DNA of 17,838 bases, taken from positions 1 to 17,838 of the forward strand of contig CACZPV010000111.1 of assembly GCA_902783065.1 (NCBI GenBank). Direction: 5' to 3'. The position numbers and the translations under genes are program-made. Every line of letters begins with the position of its first letter. Position 1 is the first letter of the stretch. Positions 7,553 to 14,506 of the stretch are shown one piece after another. The notes beneath the pieces were generated by a model that was given only the letters and a program-made list of their open reading frames with translations, was not told the origin of the DNA and searched no databases. This DNA is from an uncultured Ruminococcus sp. Its GTDB lineage: Bacteria > Bacillota > Clostridia > Oscillospirales > Acutalibacteraceae.

Positions 7553-8173
7553 ATGAACCTGTTAGATAAAGTCGGCGAGGGTCTTGCAGCATCCGTTGAT
7601 GTGCTGGTGGAAAAAAACAGACAGCTCGCTCAGTTAAACCGCCTTGCGGCAATTATTAAAACAGAAACCGATATGATTGACCGTGCTTATATTGCACTCG
7701 GCAAACAGTATTTTAAAATTCTTGAGGGCAATGCCGAAGAAAATGATGTGAGCCGTATCTGTGAGGTTATTAAGTTTTCAGAAGAAAGACTGAAAAAAGC
7801 ACAGGCACGTTATGATTATGTTAAGGTTTACGGTGTTCCTACTTCATCCGTTGATACGGTAGATATGATACACACAAACGATTCCGAAACAACTGACGAA
7901 CCTGTGGAAATACCGGAAAACAATACCGATAATGATACTGTTCCGGAAGAAGAAAACACTGATATCACCATAGCTGTAGCTGAAGAAACAACCGAAACAG
8001 CTGAAGTAATATCAACGGAAGATTCAACTGCTGAAAAAAATGAAACGGATGTACCTGCTGAAGATGATACTGCTAAAACCGTTGCAGAAAAAGCAGCTGA
8101 AACTGTTACGTATATCAAAAAGAAACGCAGCCGCAAAACAGAAACAGATAACGAAGCTGAAAACGACGGTTGA
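7553..8173 (+). CDS. Coiled-coil protein with a long acidic tail, 206 residues
   Basis: No enzymatic function is recognised. Residues 1-90 form an amphipathic helix pair. The pattern (LLDKVGEGLAAS, then IKTETDMIDRAYIALGKQYF) is typical of small clostridial proteins that begin F/LLDK-GE and carry an IG/ALGK-YY/F motif, sometimes ending in a zinc ribbon. Here the ribbon is missing; instead residues 95-190 are a low-complexity tail of E, D, T and A, closing with a basic patch (YIKKKRSRK). There is no signal peptide or membrane span, so it is probably cytoplasmic. The strong ribosome site and promoter suggest good expression. The tail is probably disordered. Confidence 0.75.
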   Translation: MNLLDKVGEGLAASVDVLVEKNRQLAQLNRLAAIIKTETDMIDRAYIALGKQYFKILEGNAEENDVSRICEVIKFSEERLKKAQARYDYVKVYGVPTSSVDTVDMIHTNDSETTDEPVEIPENNTDNDTVPEEENTDITIAVAEETTETAEVISTEDSTAEKNETDVPAEDDTAKTVAEKAAETVTYIKKKRSRKTETDNEAENDG

Positions 8174-8237
8174 ATTTTATAGACCGGAATCTCTTTGCCG
8201 ATATATAGTAAACGAAACAAAAAGTTATACAGGTATT

Positions 8238-8321
8238 GGACTTTTGCTTCTGCCGGGATTCAGGATTAAACCCTTGGCAGGTTTGGTGATTATAACCATA
8301 TGTACGATATTAAGTAAGTCC
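8238..8321 (+). ncRNA. Candidate structured leader (three-way junction) of the ECF gene
   Basis: The 264-base gap before the ECF S-component gene can fold. GGACTT (8238-8243) pairs with AAGTCC (8316-8321) as a closing stem. Inside it, CTGCC-GGG (8250-8257) pairs with CCC-TT-GGCAG (8271-8280), and TGGT (8284-8287) with ACCA (8295-8298). A further hairpin, GCTGT (8401-8405) with ACAGC (8418-8422), touches the AGGAGG ribosome site at 8423-8428. ECF genes are often under riboswitches. I could not match it to the TPP, FMN, cobalamin, THF, preQ1, lysine or purine consensus. Short stems can arise by chance, so this is a candidate only. Confidence 0.3.
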
Positions 8322-8437
8322 ATGTCGCCTGCTTTTAAGTACGCTGACCCTATCTTGTGGAAAGAAGGGTACTAAACCGATAACCCATTTATCAGATTTC
8401 GCTGTATTCGTTATGAAACAGCAGGAGGTAATTGAAT

Positions 8438-9115
8438 ATGAAAGCTATGACAGCAGAGGACAAAAAGATTGCCCTTAAGGACAACAATCGTTCTTCAAGA
8501 AAAAAAAGATCCGGAAAGATCAGAGATCTTGCAATTCTTGGTGTACTTACGGCTATTATGTTTATTATGACATTTACGCCTGTCGGTTATCTTAAATTGC
8601 CGGGTCTTTCAATCACTTTTATGACTATTCCTGTAATTATTTCAGCGGTAATGCTCGGACCAAAGGGTGCCGCAGTTATCGGCGGTATGTTTGGAATTAC
8701 AAGTCTGATTCAGGCTATAACAGGTGCAAGCGCACTGACGGGTGCGTTGTTCCAGCTTAATCCTGTTTTTACCTGTATTTTGTGTATTGTTCCGCGTGTA
8801 CTTGAGGGTTTTCTCGGCGGGCTGATCTTCTCGTGTCTCAAGAAAGCCGATAAAACCGGATTTGTGTCTTATTGCGTTACCAGTCTTTCGGTGCCGCTTA
8901 TGAATACACTGTTTTTCATGAGTACATTATTTTTGCTTTTCTACCAGACAGACGCTATTCAAAGTATTGCAGCAGATAAAGGTGCAGGAAATCCTTTGAC
9001 ACTTTTCGTTGCAATGGCAGGAGTTAATGCGGTGATTGAAGCTGTTGTCTGCTTTATTGTCGGAACAGCAATTACCAAAGCTCTTTCAGCAGCACTGAGT
9101 AAGAAGAAAAAATAA
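8438..9115 (+). CDS. ECF transporter S component (substrate-binding subunit, possibly for pantothenate)
   Basis: This is a 225-residue membrane protein of the ECF vitamin-transporter class (PF12822 type). It binds a vitamin and docks on the shared EcfT/EcfA module, which is not encoded here. After a basic 35-residue N-terminus come about six hydrophobic segments. The signature is FTPVGYLKLPGLSITFMTIP followed by VIISAVMLGPKGAAVIGGMFGITSL, typical of the FolT/PanT-like branch. PanT is my best guess; sequence alone does not settle the substrate. The ATG at 8438 lies 9 bases after AGGAGG (8423-8428) and is preferred to the TTG two codons upstream. A strong terminator follows at 9128, so it is probably a single-gene unit. 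Confidence 0.88.
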   Translation: MKAMTAEDKKIALKDNNRSSRKKRSGKIRDLAILGVLTAIMFIMTFTPVGYLKLPGLSITFMTIPVIISAVMLGPKGAAVIGGMFGITSLIQAITGASALTGALFQLNPVFTCILCIVPRVLEGFLGGLIFSCLKKADKTGFVSYCVTSLSVPLMNTLFFMSTLFLLFYQTDAIQSIAADKGAGNPLTLFVAMAGVNAVIEAVVCFIVGTAITKALSAALSKKKK

Positions 9116-9127
9116 TACAGTAATATA

Positions 9128-9161
9128 ATGACGCTTTGCTTTGCAGAGCGTCATTTGTTGA
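9128..9161 (+). terminator. Intrinsic terminator after the ECF gene
   Basis: A 12 bp stem (ATGACGCTTTGC at 9128-9139, GCAGAGCGTCAT at 9143-9154, one G-U pair) with a TTT loop is followed by TTGTTG. It starts 12 bases after the stop codon. Confidence 0.8.
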
Positions 9162-9327
9162 AAAAGCTTTAATGCTATGCTCATACTGATATCCGATAGA
9201 ATAATTTAATTTCTTTGGCGTTGAATTCCGCATAACATTGTAAAACACATAATATCAAAAAACGCATGAGTAAAAGAATTTCAGACTTTTACAACCGACT
9301 GATTAATAACAGCAAAGGATGAAGAAA

Positions 9328-10134
9328 ATGAATCAACTAATAAATCTTTTTTTTAATTTTCCACAGACGGAAGCAGTCGTACTTGGCGGCTCACGTTCAG
9401 GAAATCATTTTGACGAAAAATCAGACTACGATGTCTATATATATGTGACTAAACCTATTCCGGAAGATGACAGAACGAAGCTTTATCAGAAATACTGTAA
9501 GAATTTTGAAACAAGCAACCATTATTTTGAATATGAGGATAACTGTATCCTTAATGACGATGTTCCCACAGATATCATTTTTCGTAATCCGGAAGATATT
9601 GAAAAATACCTGAAATATGTTGTTGACGAACATCATGCTTTTAACGGTTATACTACCTGCTTCTGGCATAATGTAATTAATTCACAGATTCTTTTTGACA
9701 GAAACGGCTGGTTTACCAGACTGCAAAAAAAATATACAATTCCGTATCCTGTACAGCTAAAAAACAACATCATAGAAAGAAATATGAATTTGCTTACGGA
9801 TGCATTGCCGGCATATGACAGACAAATCCTGAAAGCTATAAACAGAAATGATTTTATCAGCATAAATCACAGAACTGCCGCCTTTATGGAATCATATTTT
9901 GATATTATATTTGCTATGAACGAAAAAACACATCCCGGCGAAAAACGCCTGACTGAAATCTGTCAAAAAGAATGTTGCCTTCTTCCGGAGCACTTTGAAG
10001 AAAATATTCATAAACTGCTTTCGGATATTGTTTTGAATCAGCAAAAAGTGAAAGATGATCTGGATAATATGGTAATAGCATTGAAAAAAATATTATCGGA
10101 AAACGGATTATATCAGGCAGGGGTTTTACAATGA
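9328..10134 (+). CDS. Polymerase-beta-type nucleotidyltransferase, DUF4037-like
   Basis: The protein has the minimal nucleotidyltransferase signature: GGSRSG (residues 20-25), then SDYDVY with D33 and D35, and a third carboxylate, D82, in VPTDIIF. All three metal ligands are present, so it should be able to transfer a nucleotide. The helical C-terminal half resembles the DUF4037 region of proteins related to antibiotic nucleotidyltransferases; the substrate is unknown. I chose the ATG at 9328 (268 residues) because AAAGGA at 9314-9319 is well spaced for it, while the ATG at 9319 touches that site. The stop overlaps the birA start as ATGA (10131-10134), which suggests translational coupling. 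It could be a stand-alone modifier of a drug, a tRNA or a protein. Confidence 0.85.
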   Translation: MNQLINLFFNFPQTEAVVLGGSRSGNHFDEKSDYDVYIYVTKPIPEDDRTKLYQKYCKNFETSNHYFEYEDNCILNDDVPTDIIFRNPEDIEKYLKYVVDEHHAFNGYTTCFWHNVINSQILFDRNGWFTRLQKKYTIPYPVQLKNNIIERNMNLLTDALPAYDRQILKAINRNDFISINHRTAAFMESYFDIIFAMNEKTHPGEKRLTEICQKECCLLPEHFEENIHKLLSDIVLNQQKVKDDLDNMVIALKKILSENGLYQAGVLQ

Positions 10135-11096
10135 AAAAAAAGATTTTAGCTGTATTGGAATCATCGGATGGGTATGTATCGGGTGAACAGCTAAGCAAAC
10201 AGCTTGGTGTATCAAGAACCGCAGTCTGGAAATATATCGGTCTTCTACGTGAAGAAGGCTATAAGATAGATTCTGTTACCCATCGTGGATATCGGCTTGC
10301 TGAAGCAGCTGATTTGCTTGATATAAAAAAAATAACACCCATGCTGCACACTTCTGTAGTCGGTACCAAACTTGATATTATGAAAAGTGTGGATTCTACT
10401 AATGAAGAAGTTAAACGCCGTGCAGCGGAAGGTGAAAAAAGCGGACTTGTGATTGCCGCCGAAAAGCAAACCGGCGGTAAAGGCAGGCTTGGAAGAACGT
10501 GGCAATCAGATTCTGGCGGAATCTACTTTACGGTTCTGTTAAAACCGGATCTACCGCCGAATGAGATATCCGCAGTCACGTTGGCAGCAGGATATGGAAT
10601 GTGTCTGGCGGTAAGAGAATATACCGGTCTTGATGCAAAAATAAAATGGCCTAATGATATTATTATCGGAAACAAAAAAGTCTGCGGTATACTTACAGAA
10701 ATGGCTGCACAAACCGACAGAGTGGATTATGTGGCAATCGGTATCGGAATTAATGTCAACCACATTTCATTTCCGGATGAAATCAAGGAAAAAGCTACTT
10801 CTTTATACATAGAAAGCGGTAAAAAAATTAATAGAAATGAATTTTTTGCATGTATTCTGAAAAATCTCGATATGGTAACTGCCGGATTTATGGCAGGATT
10901 CACGGAGGAAGATAAAAATAATTTTAAATCACTTTGTGCCACCCTTGACCGACAGGTAAGCGCTGTTAAAGGAGGTGTAAAGATTGAAGGAACCGCCTTT
11001 GATCTTTCGTCCGAAGGTGATCTTATGATTCGTGACAAAAACGGAACTGTCTACGCTGTTAATTCAGGTGAGGTTGTCGTACAGGGGATTTACTGA
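10131..11096 (+). CDS. birA: Bifunctional biotin-protein ligase / biotin operon repressor BirA
   Basis: BirA makes biotinyl-AMP and attaches biotin to carrier lysines of carboxylases; with an N-terminal helix-turn-helix it also represses biotin genes. The 321 residues contain a winged helix (1-57, with LSKQLGVSRTAVWKYI), the biotin/ATP loop GGKGRLGRTW (115-124), KWPNDI (172-177), VCGILTEM (184-191) and GIGINVN (204-210). The small C-terminal domain follows, ending with EVVVQGIY. Length and motifs match group II BirA. No bioY, bioB or BirA operator was seen here, so its targets lie elsewhere. Initiation is probably coupled to the upstream nucleotidyltransferase through the 4-base overlap, with CAGGGG about 8 bases upstream as a weak ribosome site. 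Confidence 0.96.
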   Translation: MKKKILAVLESSDGYVSGEQLSKQLGVSRTAVWKYIGLLREEGYKIDSVTHRGYRLAEAADLLDIKKITPMLHTSVVGTKLDIMKSVDSTNEEVKRRAAEGEKSGLVIAAEKQTGGKGRLGRTWQSDSGGIYFTVLLKPDLPPNEISAVTLAAGYGMCLAVREYTGLDAKIKWPNDIIIGNKKVCGILTEMAAQTDRVDYVAIGIGINVNHISFPDEIKEKATSLYIESGKKINRNEFFACILKNLDMVTAGFMAGFTEEDKNNFKSLCATLDRQVSAVKGGVKIEGTAFDLSSEGDLMIRDKNGTVYAVNSGEVVVQGIY

Positions 11097-11123
11097 ACAT
11101 TTTATTGAAAAGGAATTATAATT

Positions 11124-11396
11124 ATGAAAATATATGACTATAACGGCTCCAGTAATATTATCAGCGAACGGCTGAAAATCGCCAGAGTAAAAAATAACCT
11201 TTCGCAGCGTCAGCTTGCTGAAAAAATGAATACGCATCAAATCACGATGAACCAAAAAGTTATAAGCAGAATTGAAAATGGTGAACGTTTTGTAGCTGAT
11301 TTTGAATTGCTTGCTTTTTCACGTATACTGGACGTAAGTCTGTATTGGCTTTTCGGTATTGATAATTATGTACATTCAGTTATGCCTGAATCCTAG
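11124..11396 (+). CDS. Small Xre-family helix-turn-helix regulator, 90 residues
   Basis: This is a single-domain DNA-binding protein. The Cro/C1-type helix-turn-helix spans about residues 12-75: ERLKIARVKNNLSQRQLAEKMN, then the recognition helix region KVISRIENGERFV, then the capping helices LLAFSRILDVSLYWLFGI. There is no sensor domain. AAAGGA lies about 9 bases upstream of the ATG. It starts 27 bases after the birA stop, so it is probably on the same transcript. Solo Xre proteins of this size often occur in mobile or stress contexts. Here the neighbours are housekeeping genes and the target is unknown. It could regulate the following peptidase gene or itself. Confidence 0.88.
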   Translation: MKIYDYNGSSNIISERLKIARVKNNLSQRQLAEKMNTHQITMNQKVISRIENGERFVADFELLAFSRILDVSLYWLFGIDNYVHSVMPES

Positions 11397-11467
11397 TAAA
11401 TAGTTTTATACTAATTCCTGATAGAAAGCAGACATGGATTTTCAGTTTGTCTTTTATCGGGTATTTA

Positions 11468-11486
11468 GGGGAACGCTGATCAATTT
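11468..11486 (+). repeat. R4 dispersed motif
   Basis: GGGGAACGCTGATCAATTT lies between the Xre gene and the M23 gene. It is similar to GGAAACACTGAATAATA at 13241 and also to the GCTGATCAATTA that follows the R1 copy at 3333. Confidence 0.4.
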
Positions 11487-11496
11487 AAAATTTTAT

Positions 11497-11525
11497 GCAT
11501 AGATTAATTTACCTCTGTTAACAAT
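11497..11525 (+). promoter_or_regulatory. Possible sigma-F-like promoter before the SpoIIQ-like gene
   Basis: GCATA (11497-11501), 15 bases, then GTTAACAAT (11517-11525), which fits GGNNANANT with one mismatch. Bacillus spoIIQ is driven by sigma-F with GYATA / GGNNANANT. The predicted start would fall almost on the ribosome site GGAGGT (11532-11537), leaving a very short leader, which weakens the case. Confidence 0.25.
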
Positions 11526-11545
11526 AATAACGGAGGTGCAAATTG

Positions 11546-12313
11546 ATGTTTAGTATGAAAAAAGAAAAACAATCCCGACAATCAGTCAGAAAAAACATTG
11601 CTTTTTATATTTCTCTGGCACTGTGTATTTCTGCTGTAGCGGGTGCTGCCTGGAATACCTATGGCAGTGTGGGAGAAACTATAGAACCTGAAACTTCGGC
11701 AGAGGAAAGTATGTCCGAAGCATCTGCCGTTAAAGCTGCTAATGAGGTCAGCGGACAGAATTATGAAAATTCCGTAAAAGATGAGAGTTCCGTTATTGAA
11801 ATTTCTTTACAGGAAGAAAGCAATCCCGAACCTAAAATTGACAAAACAAAGCTTGTAACGGTATCAGTCCCGGAACCGTCAGCACAGCAAAGTACAGAAA
11901 ACTCCGCTAATACAAAAGTAAGCAAACCAATTGCCAAAGGCGACGTCATTAAAATGTACAGTCCGAAGGATCCGATTAAATCGGAAACTATGAAGGACTG
12001 GCGTACACATAACGGCGTTGATATAAGTGCCGGAGACGGTTCTCCTGTTCACGCAGTTCTGAGCGGCAGAGTGAAACAAATGTATTATGATCCTCTTCTC
12101 GGCAATGTAATCTGTATTGAAAGCAACGGCGGATATGAGTTGTTTTACTGTGGCGTAACCAATACTTCCATTGCTAAAGAGGGAAATACAGTAACTGCCG
12201 GAGAAACCATCGGATATATCGGTCACATTCCGTCAGAAATCAAAGATGAGCCGCATCTGCATTTAGAAGCAAAAATAAAAGGTGAATATATTGATCCGAC
12301 AATATTGTTCTGA
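11546..12313 (+). CDS. M23 (LytM-like) membrane-anchored peptidase, SpoIIQ-like
   Basis: This is a 255-residue type II membrane protein with one transmembrane segment (about 17-36), a disordered linker rich in S, E and T (about 40-130), and an extracellular LytM domain. The metal and catalytic residues are intact: H155 and D159 (HNGVD), H237 and H239 (PHLH). The domain follows the SpoIIQ pattern: YSPKDPIKSETMKDWRTHNG, then AVLSGRVKQMYYDPLLGNV, then YIDPT. SpoIIQ is the forespore half of the channel crossing the engulfed forespore membranes. The clostridial form keeps the active site, while the Bacillus form has lost it. An alternative is a general M23 cell-wall hydrolase. GGAGGT (11532-11537) favours the ATG at 11546 over the adjacent TTG at 11543. 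No spoIIIA gene is nearby. Confidence 0.85.
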   Translation: MFSMKKEKQSRQSVRKNIAFYISLALCISAVAGAAWNTYGSVGETIEPETSAEESMSEASAVKAANEVSGQNYENSVKDESSVIEISLQEESNPEPKIDKTKLVTVSVPEPSAQQSTENSANTKVSKPIAKGDVIKMYSPKDPIKSETMKDWRTHNGVDISAGDGSPVHAVLSGRVKQMYYDPLLGNVICIESNGGYELFYCGVTNTSIAKEGNTVTAGETIGYIGHIPSEIKDEPHLHLEAKIKGEYIDPTILF

Positions 12314-12325
12314 TCGGGGGATCAG
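12310..12325 (+). terminator. Short hairpin at the end of the M23 gene
   Basis: CTGATC-GGGG-GATCAG overlaps the stop codon and is followed by CGTCATTTGTT. The stem is only 6 bp and the U-tail is weak, so termination is uncertain. Confidence 0.4.
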
Positions 12326-12405
12326 CGTCATTTGTTCATAGATATATGCAAGCAAAAGAAAACTATGCATTATAACTACGCTTTTACTGTTCATCAGTAC
12401 CGAAT

Positions 12406-12422
12406 TTCACGGATTCAGGTGG
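12406..12422 (+). repeat. R1 dispersed repeat, copy 3
   Basis: TTCACGGATTCAGGTGG is the longest form of the R1 motif. Its reverse complement matches 3333-3348 over 16 bases, and 13 bases match 6728-6740. Confidence 0.65.
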
Positions 12423-12487
12423 TAAATGGAAAATTATAGTTGACAGCCCTGAATACGATATACGGCAAACGGAAAAATTTCACATTT

Positions 12488-12544
12488 AGGGTCCAGCGAC
12501 TCACCGGGCGGCGTGACGCCGCTGCCAGCGTGACGCTGGACCCT
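12488..12544. repeat. Nested hairpin cluster: two triloop hairpins inside an 11 bp stem
   Basis: AGGGTCCAGCG (12488-12498) pairs with CGCTGGACCCT (12534-12544). Inside are two perfect 6 bp hairpins, each with a TGA loop: GCGGCG-TGA-CGCCGC (12508-12522) and CCAGCG-TGA-CGCTGG (12525-12539). The second competes with the outer stem because its 3' arm is shared. The block is far more GC-rich than its surroundings. There is no U-tract, so it is not an ordinary terminator. Confidence 0.7.
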
Positions 12545-12682
12545 TACTAATACCCGCAGCTGATCAGATTTTTTACAATATTACAGTCGTCTGGCGGCAT
12601 GCCGTCGCAGTCAATTCGATTCTCACAACAACTTTGACTAAAACAAATTCATCAGTCGTCTGCTTTCTCGGTTCATGATAAG

Positions 12683-12746
12683 TTGAATTATTAAGATTAA
12701 AGTTTCAGTTTTTTTAGGAAAGGGGTTTGGGGGAAATGCGTTTCGC
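12683..12746 (+). repeat. R3 dispersed element, copy lacking the hairpin
   Basis: The blocks TTGAATTAT, AAAGTTT, AGTTTTTT, GGAAAGGG, TGGGGG and GCGTTTCG occur in the same order as on the minus strand at 17551-17655. The stretch between TGGGGG and GCGTTTCG is a few bases here, but about 45 bases with a long hairpin in the other copy. Confidence 0.6.
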
Positions 12747-12800
12747 CATCGACGGCTTGCCGGTCAAGTGTTATTTTTCTACTATCCCTTGTAATCTGAA

Positions 12801-12828
12801 TTGATATGTGTTATATTGTAATTATAAT
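12801..12828 (+). promoter_or_regulatory. Promoter for the 90-residue lipoprotein gene
   Basis: TTGATA (12801-12806), a 16-base spacer and a perfect TATAAT (12823-12828). The expected start near 12835 is about 18 bases before the ATG, just ahead of the GGAGG ribosome site. Confidence 0.65.
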
Positions 12829-12852
12829 TCAATGATTACGGAGGAAATACAA

Positions 12853-13125
12853 ATGAAAAAATCTTCAAAGATTATTTTGTCGGTTATTGCAGCAGTGGCT
12901 GCTGCAACTGTTCTTTGTGCCTGCAGTGAGTATAAACAGGCTCAGGATGAATTTGCCGGAGAGATGAACGGTCTTCTGAACGAGGCAAGCGATTTAAAAA
13001 GCGAGATTGATGAACAGGTCAGTGAATTCAATGATACAGTCAGCGATTTTAACGATGCAGCCAGTGATGTAAAAGACGGTCTTAATAGTTTTGCCGGACA
13101 ATTTGAAAGCAGCACAAATGAATAA
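12853..13125 (+). CDS. Small coiled-coil lipoprotein, 90 residues
   Basis: The signal peptide (MKKSSKI, then a run of V, A and I) ends in the lipobox LCAC, with the lipidated cysteine at residue 19. The mature part is one amphipathic helix with heptad-like spacing and acidic repeats (DEQVSEFNDTVSDFNDAASDV). It resembles a short lpp-type or spacer lipoprotein anchored to the outside of the membrane. I do not recognise a named family. The ATG at 12853 sits behind GGAGG at a normal distance. An in-frame ATG at 12808 lies inside the promoter and would spoil the signal peptide, so it is rejected. Compact promoter and terminators frame it as a single-gene unit. Confidence 0.82.
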   Translation: MKKSSKIILSVIAAVAAATVLCACSEYKQAQDEFAGEMNGLLNEASDLKSEIDEQVSEFNDTVSDFNDAASDVKDGLNSFAGQFESSTNE

Positions 13126-13128
13126 AAC

Positions 13129-13146
13129 ATTTGCCGACAGGCAAAT
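13129..13146 (+). terminator. Hairpin just after the small lipoprotein gene
   Basis: ATTTGCC (13129-13135), loop GACA, GGCAAAT (13140-13146). It begins 4 bases after the stop and has no U-tract. It may be an attenuator or RNA 3'-end stabiliser ahead of the stronger terminator at 13175. Confidence 0.45.
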
Positions 13147-13174
13147 CCGGATAAAATGAAAACAAGCACACAGC

Positions 13175-13221
13175 AAATGGAAAACCACAAGAGGACACGA
13201 ACCTCTTGTGGTTTTCCATTT
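13175..13221. terminator. Bidirectional terminator with a perfect 20 bp stem
   Basis: AAATGGAAAACCACAAGAGG (13175-13194) pairs perfectly with 13202-13221 around a 7-base loop. The A-rich start and T-rich end of the stem supply a T-rich 3' arm on either strand. It lies between the converging small lipoprotein gene and fabV, so it probably serves both. The stem is unusually long for a terminator. Confidence 0.8.
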
Positions 13222-13240
13222 TGATAATCCTGATAATTAA

Positions 13241-13257
13241 GGAAACACTGAATAATA
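13241..13257 (+). repeat. R4 dispersed motif
   Basis: GGAAACACTGAATAATA lies between the bidirectional terminator and the end of fabV. It is nearly the same as the minus-strand sequence at 861-888 and 7443-7459. Confidence 0.4.
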
Positions 13258-13327
13258 CTAATATTTAGAGAATCCTTTGCAAAAGACAGACTGTCACTAT
13301 AAACAATGGTATTGGTCAATGTTTTAA

Positions 13328-14506
13328 TTAATCAATACTCATGATCCTGACATTCTGATCAATATCAGCTTCATAGTCAACACCGCTGACGCCGAATCCA
13401 AAAAGCTTGTAAAAATCATCATGGTAACCTTTCAGGTCTGCATGACTGTCGAGATTTTCAGTTGCAATTTCCGTCCAAAGACGATGTACTTCAGTCTGGA
13501 TTTCCTCGCCCATCTCCAGATCATCCATTCTGATTCTGCCTTCCTCATCTGTAACAGCATCACCGGCAAATAGTTTTTCATTGTACATTCTGCACATCTG
13601 TTCGATACAACCTTCATGTACACCCTTTTCTTTCATAACTTTATATAGAATGGAAATATAAAGCGGAACAATCGGAATAGCTGCACTTGACTGTGTTACC
13701 AGCGCCTTATTGACAGAAATATATGCTTTTATTCCGCCTTCGGCACTCATTTCTTTTGCTGATGCAAAAAGATGATCCTTCGCCTTTCCGATCGACCCGT
13801 CAGCATACATCGGATGAGTTATATCAGGACCAATATAAGAATAAGCTACCGTTACGGCATTTTTCTCGATCGCATCTGCAGCTTTCAGCGCATTAATCCA
13901 ATCCTTCCAGTCCTCACCGCCCATAACTTTTACAGTTGCATTAATTTCATCATCAGATGCAGGATCTACAGTAATATCACTTACGGTATTATCTTTCAGA
14001 TTTATTGTCTTATTAGTATATGGCTCCCCTACTGTCTTCAAAACGGAAGTATACATGGTTCCGTCATCCATTGTTCTTCTCGGCGCTGCAAGACTGTAGA
14101 TCACACAATCCACCTTTCCAAGATCTTTTTTTATCAGCTCTATCGTTTGTTCTTTGATTTCTTTGGAATACGCATCACCGTTGATAGTTTTTGCGTACAA
14201 ACCATCTGCCGAAGCAAATTCCTCGAAAGCTGCCGTATTATACCATCCGGAAGTAGCTGTTCTTGCGCCTGCCGCCGCCCGATCGAAAATAATTCCTATC
14301 GTTGCTGCACCGCTTGAATAAGCAGCAGAAATACGTGAAGCCAGACCATATCCCATTGAAGCACCGACAACCAGAACCTTTTTCGCTCCCTTTTGAGTAT
14401 GTTTCTGAGCTTTGACATAATCGATTTGTTCTTTCACCAGCGCCTTGCAGCCTGCCGGATGTGCAGTCGTACAGATAAATCCTCTTACTTTTGGTTTAAT
14501 AATCAT
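13328..14506 (-). CDS. fabV: NADH-dependent trans-2-enoyl reductase FabV (enoyl-ACP/CoA reductase)
   Basis: FabV reduces the trans-2-enoyl thioester in the last step of each fatty-acid elongation cycle; the related Ter enzymes convert crotonyl-CoA to butyryl-CoA. The start is the ATG at 14504-14506 behind AAAGGAAG, giving 392 residues, close to the usual 390-400. The longer frame back to 14635 has no ribosome site. Visible motifs are the NAD-binding VVGASMGYGLA (46-56), IIFDR with acidic D75 in the position that favours NADH, and YSYIGP (222-227). The catalytic pair is Y234-x8-K243 in PMYADGSIGKAK. FabV is poorly sensitive to triclosan in the species studied. Sequence does not separate a lipid from a butyrate role; no butyrate genes are nearby, so lipid synthesis is my inference. 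Confidence 0.95.
   Translation of the reverse strand: MIIKPKVRGFICTTAHPAGCKALVKEQIDYVKAQKHTQKGAKKVLVVGASMGYGLASRISAAYSSGAATIGIIFDRAAAGARTATSGWYNTAAFEEFASADGLYAKTINGDAYSKEIKEQTIELIKKDLGKVDCVIYSLAAPRRTMDDGTMYTSVLKTVGEPYTNKTINLKDNTVSDITVDPASDDEINATVKVMGGEDWKDWINALKAADAIEKNAVTVAYSYIGPDITHPMYADGSIGKAKDHLFASAKEMSAEGGIKAYISVNKALVTQSSAAIPIVPLYISILYKVMKEKGVHEGCIEQMCRMYNEKLFAGDAVTDEEGRIRMDDLEMGEEIQTEVHRLWTEIATENLDSHADLKGYHDDFYKLFGFGVSGVDYEADIDQNVRIMSID

Larger units (their letters stand above)
12314..12852. other. Gene-free, repeat-rich stretch
   Basis: No convincing ORF is present in this 539-base gap. It contains an R1 copy (12406), a nested GC-rich hairpin cluster (12488-12544), an R3 element (12683-12746) and the promoter of the next gene. 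Local base composition swings from GC-rich hairpins to AT-rich runs, unlike the flanking genes. This looks like accumulated small repeats rather than a decayed gene. Confidence 0.6.

Noticed and set aside
8040..8375. A plus-strand frame running from the acidic-tail gene into the ECF leader
   Set aside because: The first part is a shifted reading of the 206-residue gene; there is no ribosome site, and its tail lies in the foldable leader.
8174..8437. A known riboswitch before the ECF gene (TPP, FMN, cobalamin, THF, preQ1, lysine, purine)
   Set aside because: I looked for conserved core sequences of these classes, such as the TPP CUGAGA and the FMN AGGAUAU, and found none.
13175..13221. The 20 bp perfect hairpin as a mobile-element end or small RNA
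   Set aside because: It sits between two converging genes and has an A-rich and T-rich arm, which a bidirectional terminator explains well.
13772..14317. A 181-residue plus-strand frame inside fabV
   Set aside because: Antisense to conserved FabV sequence, no ribosome site, and a composition rich in R, C, S and I typical of shadow frames.
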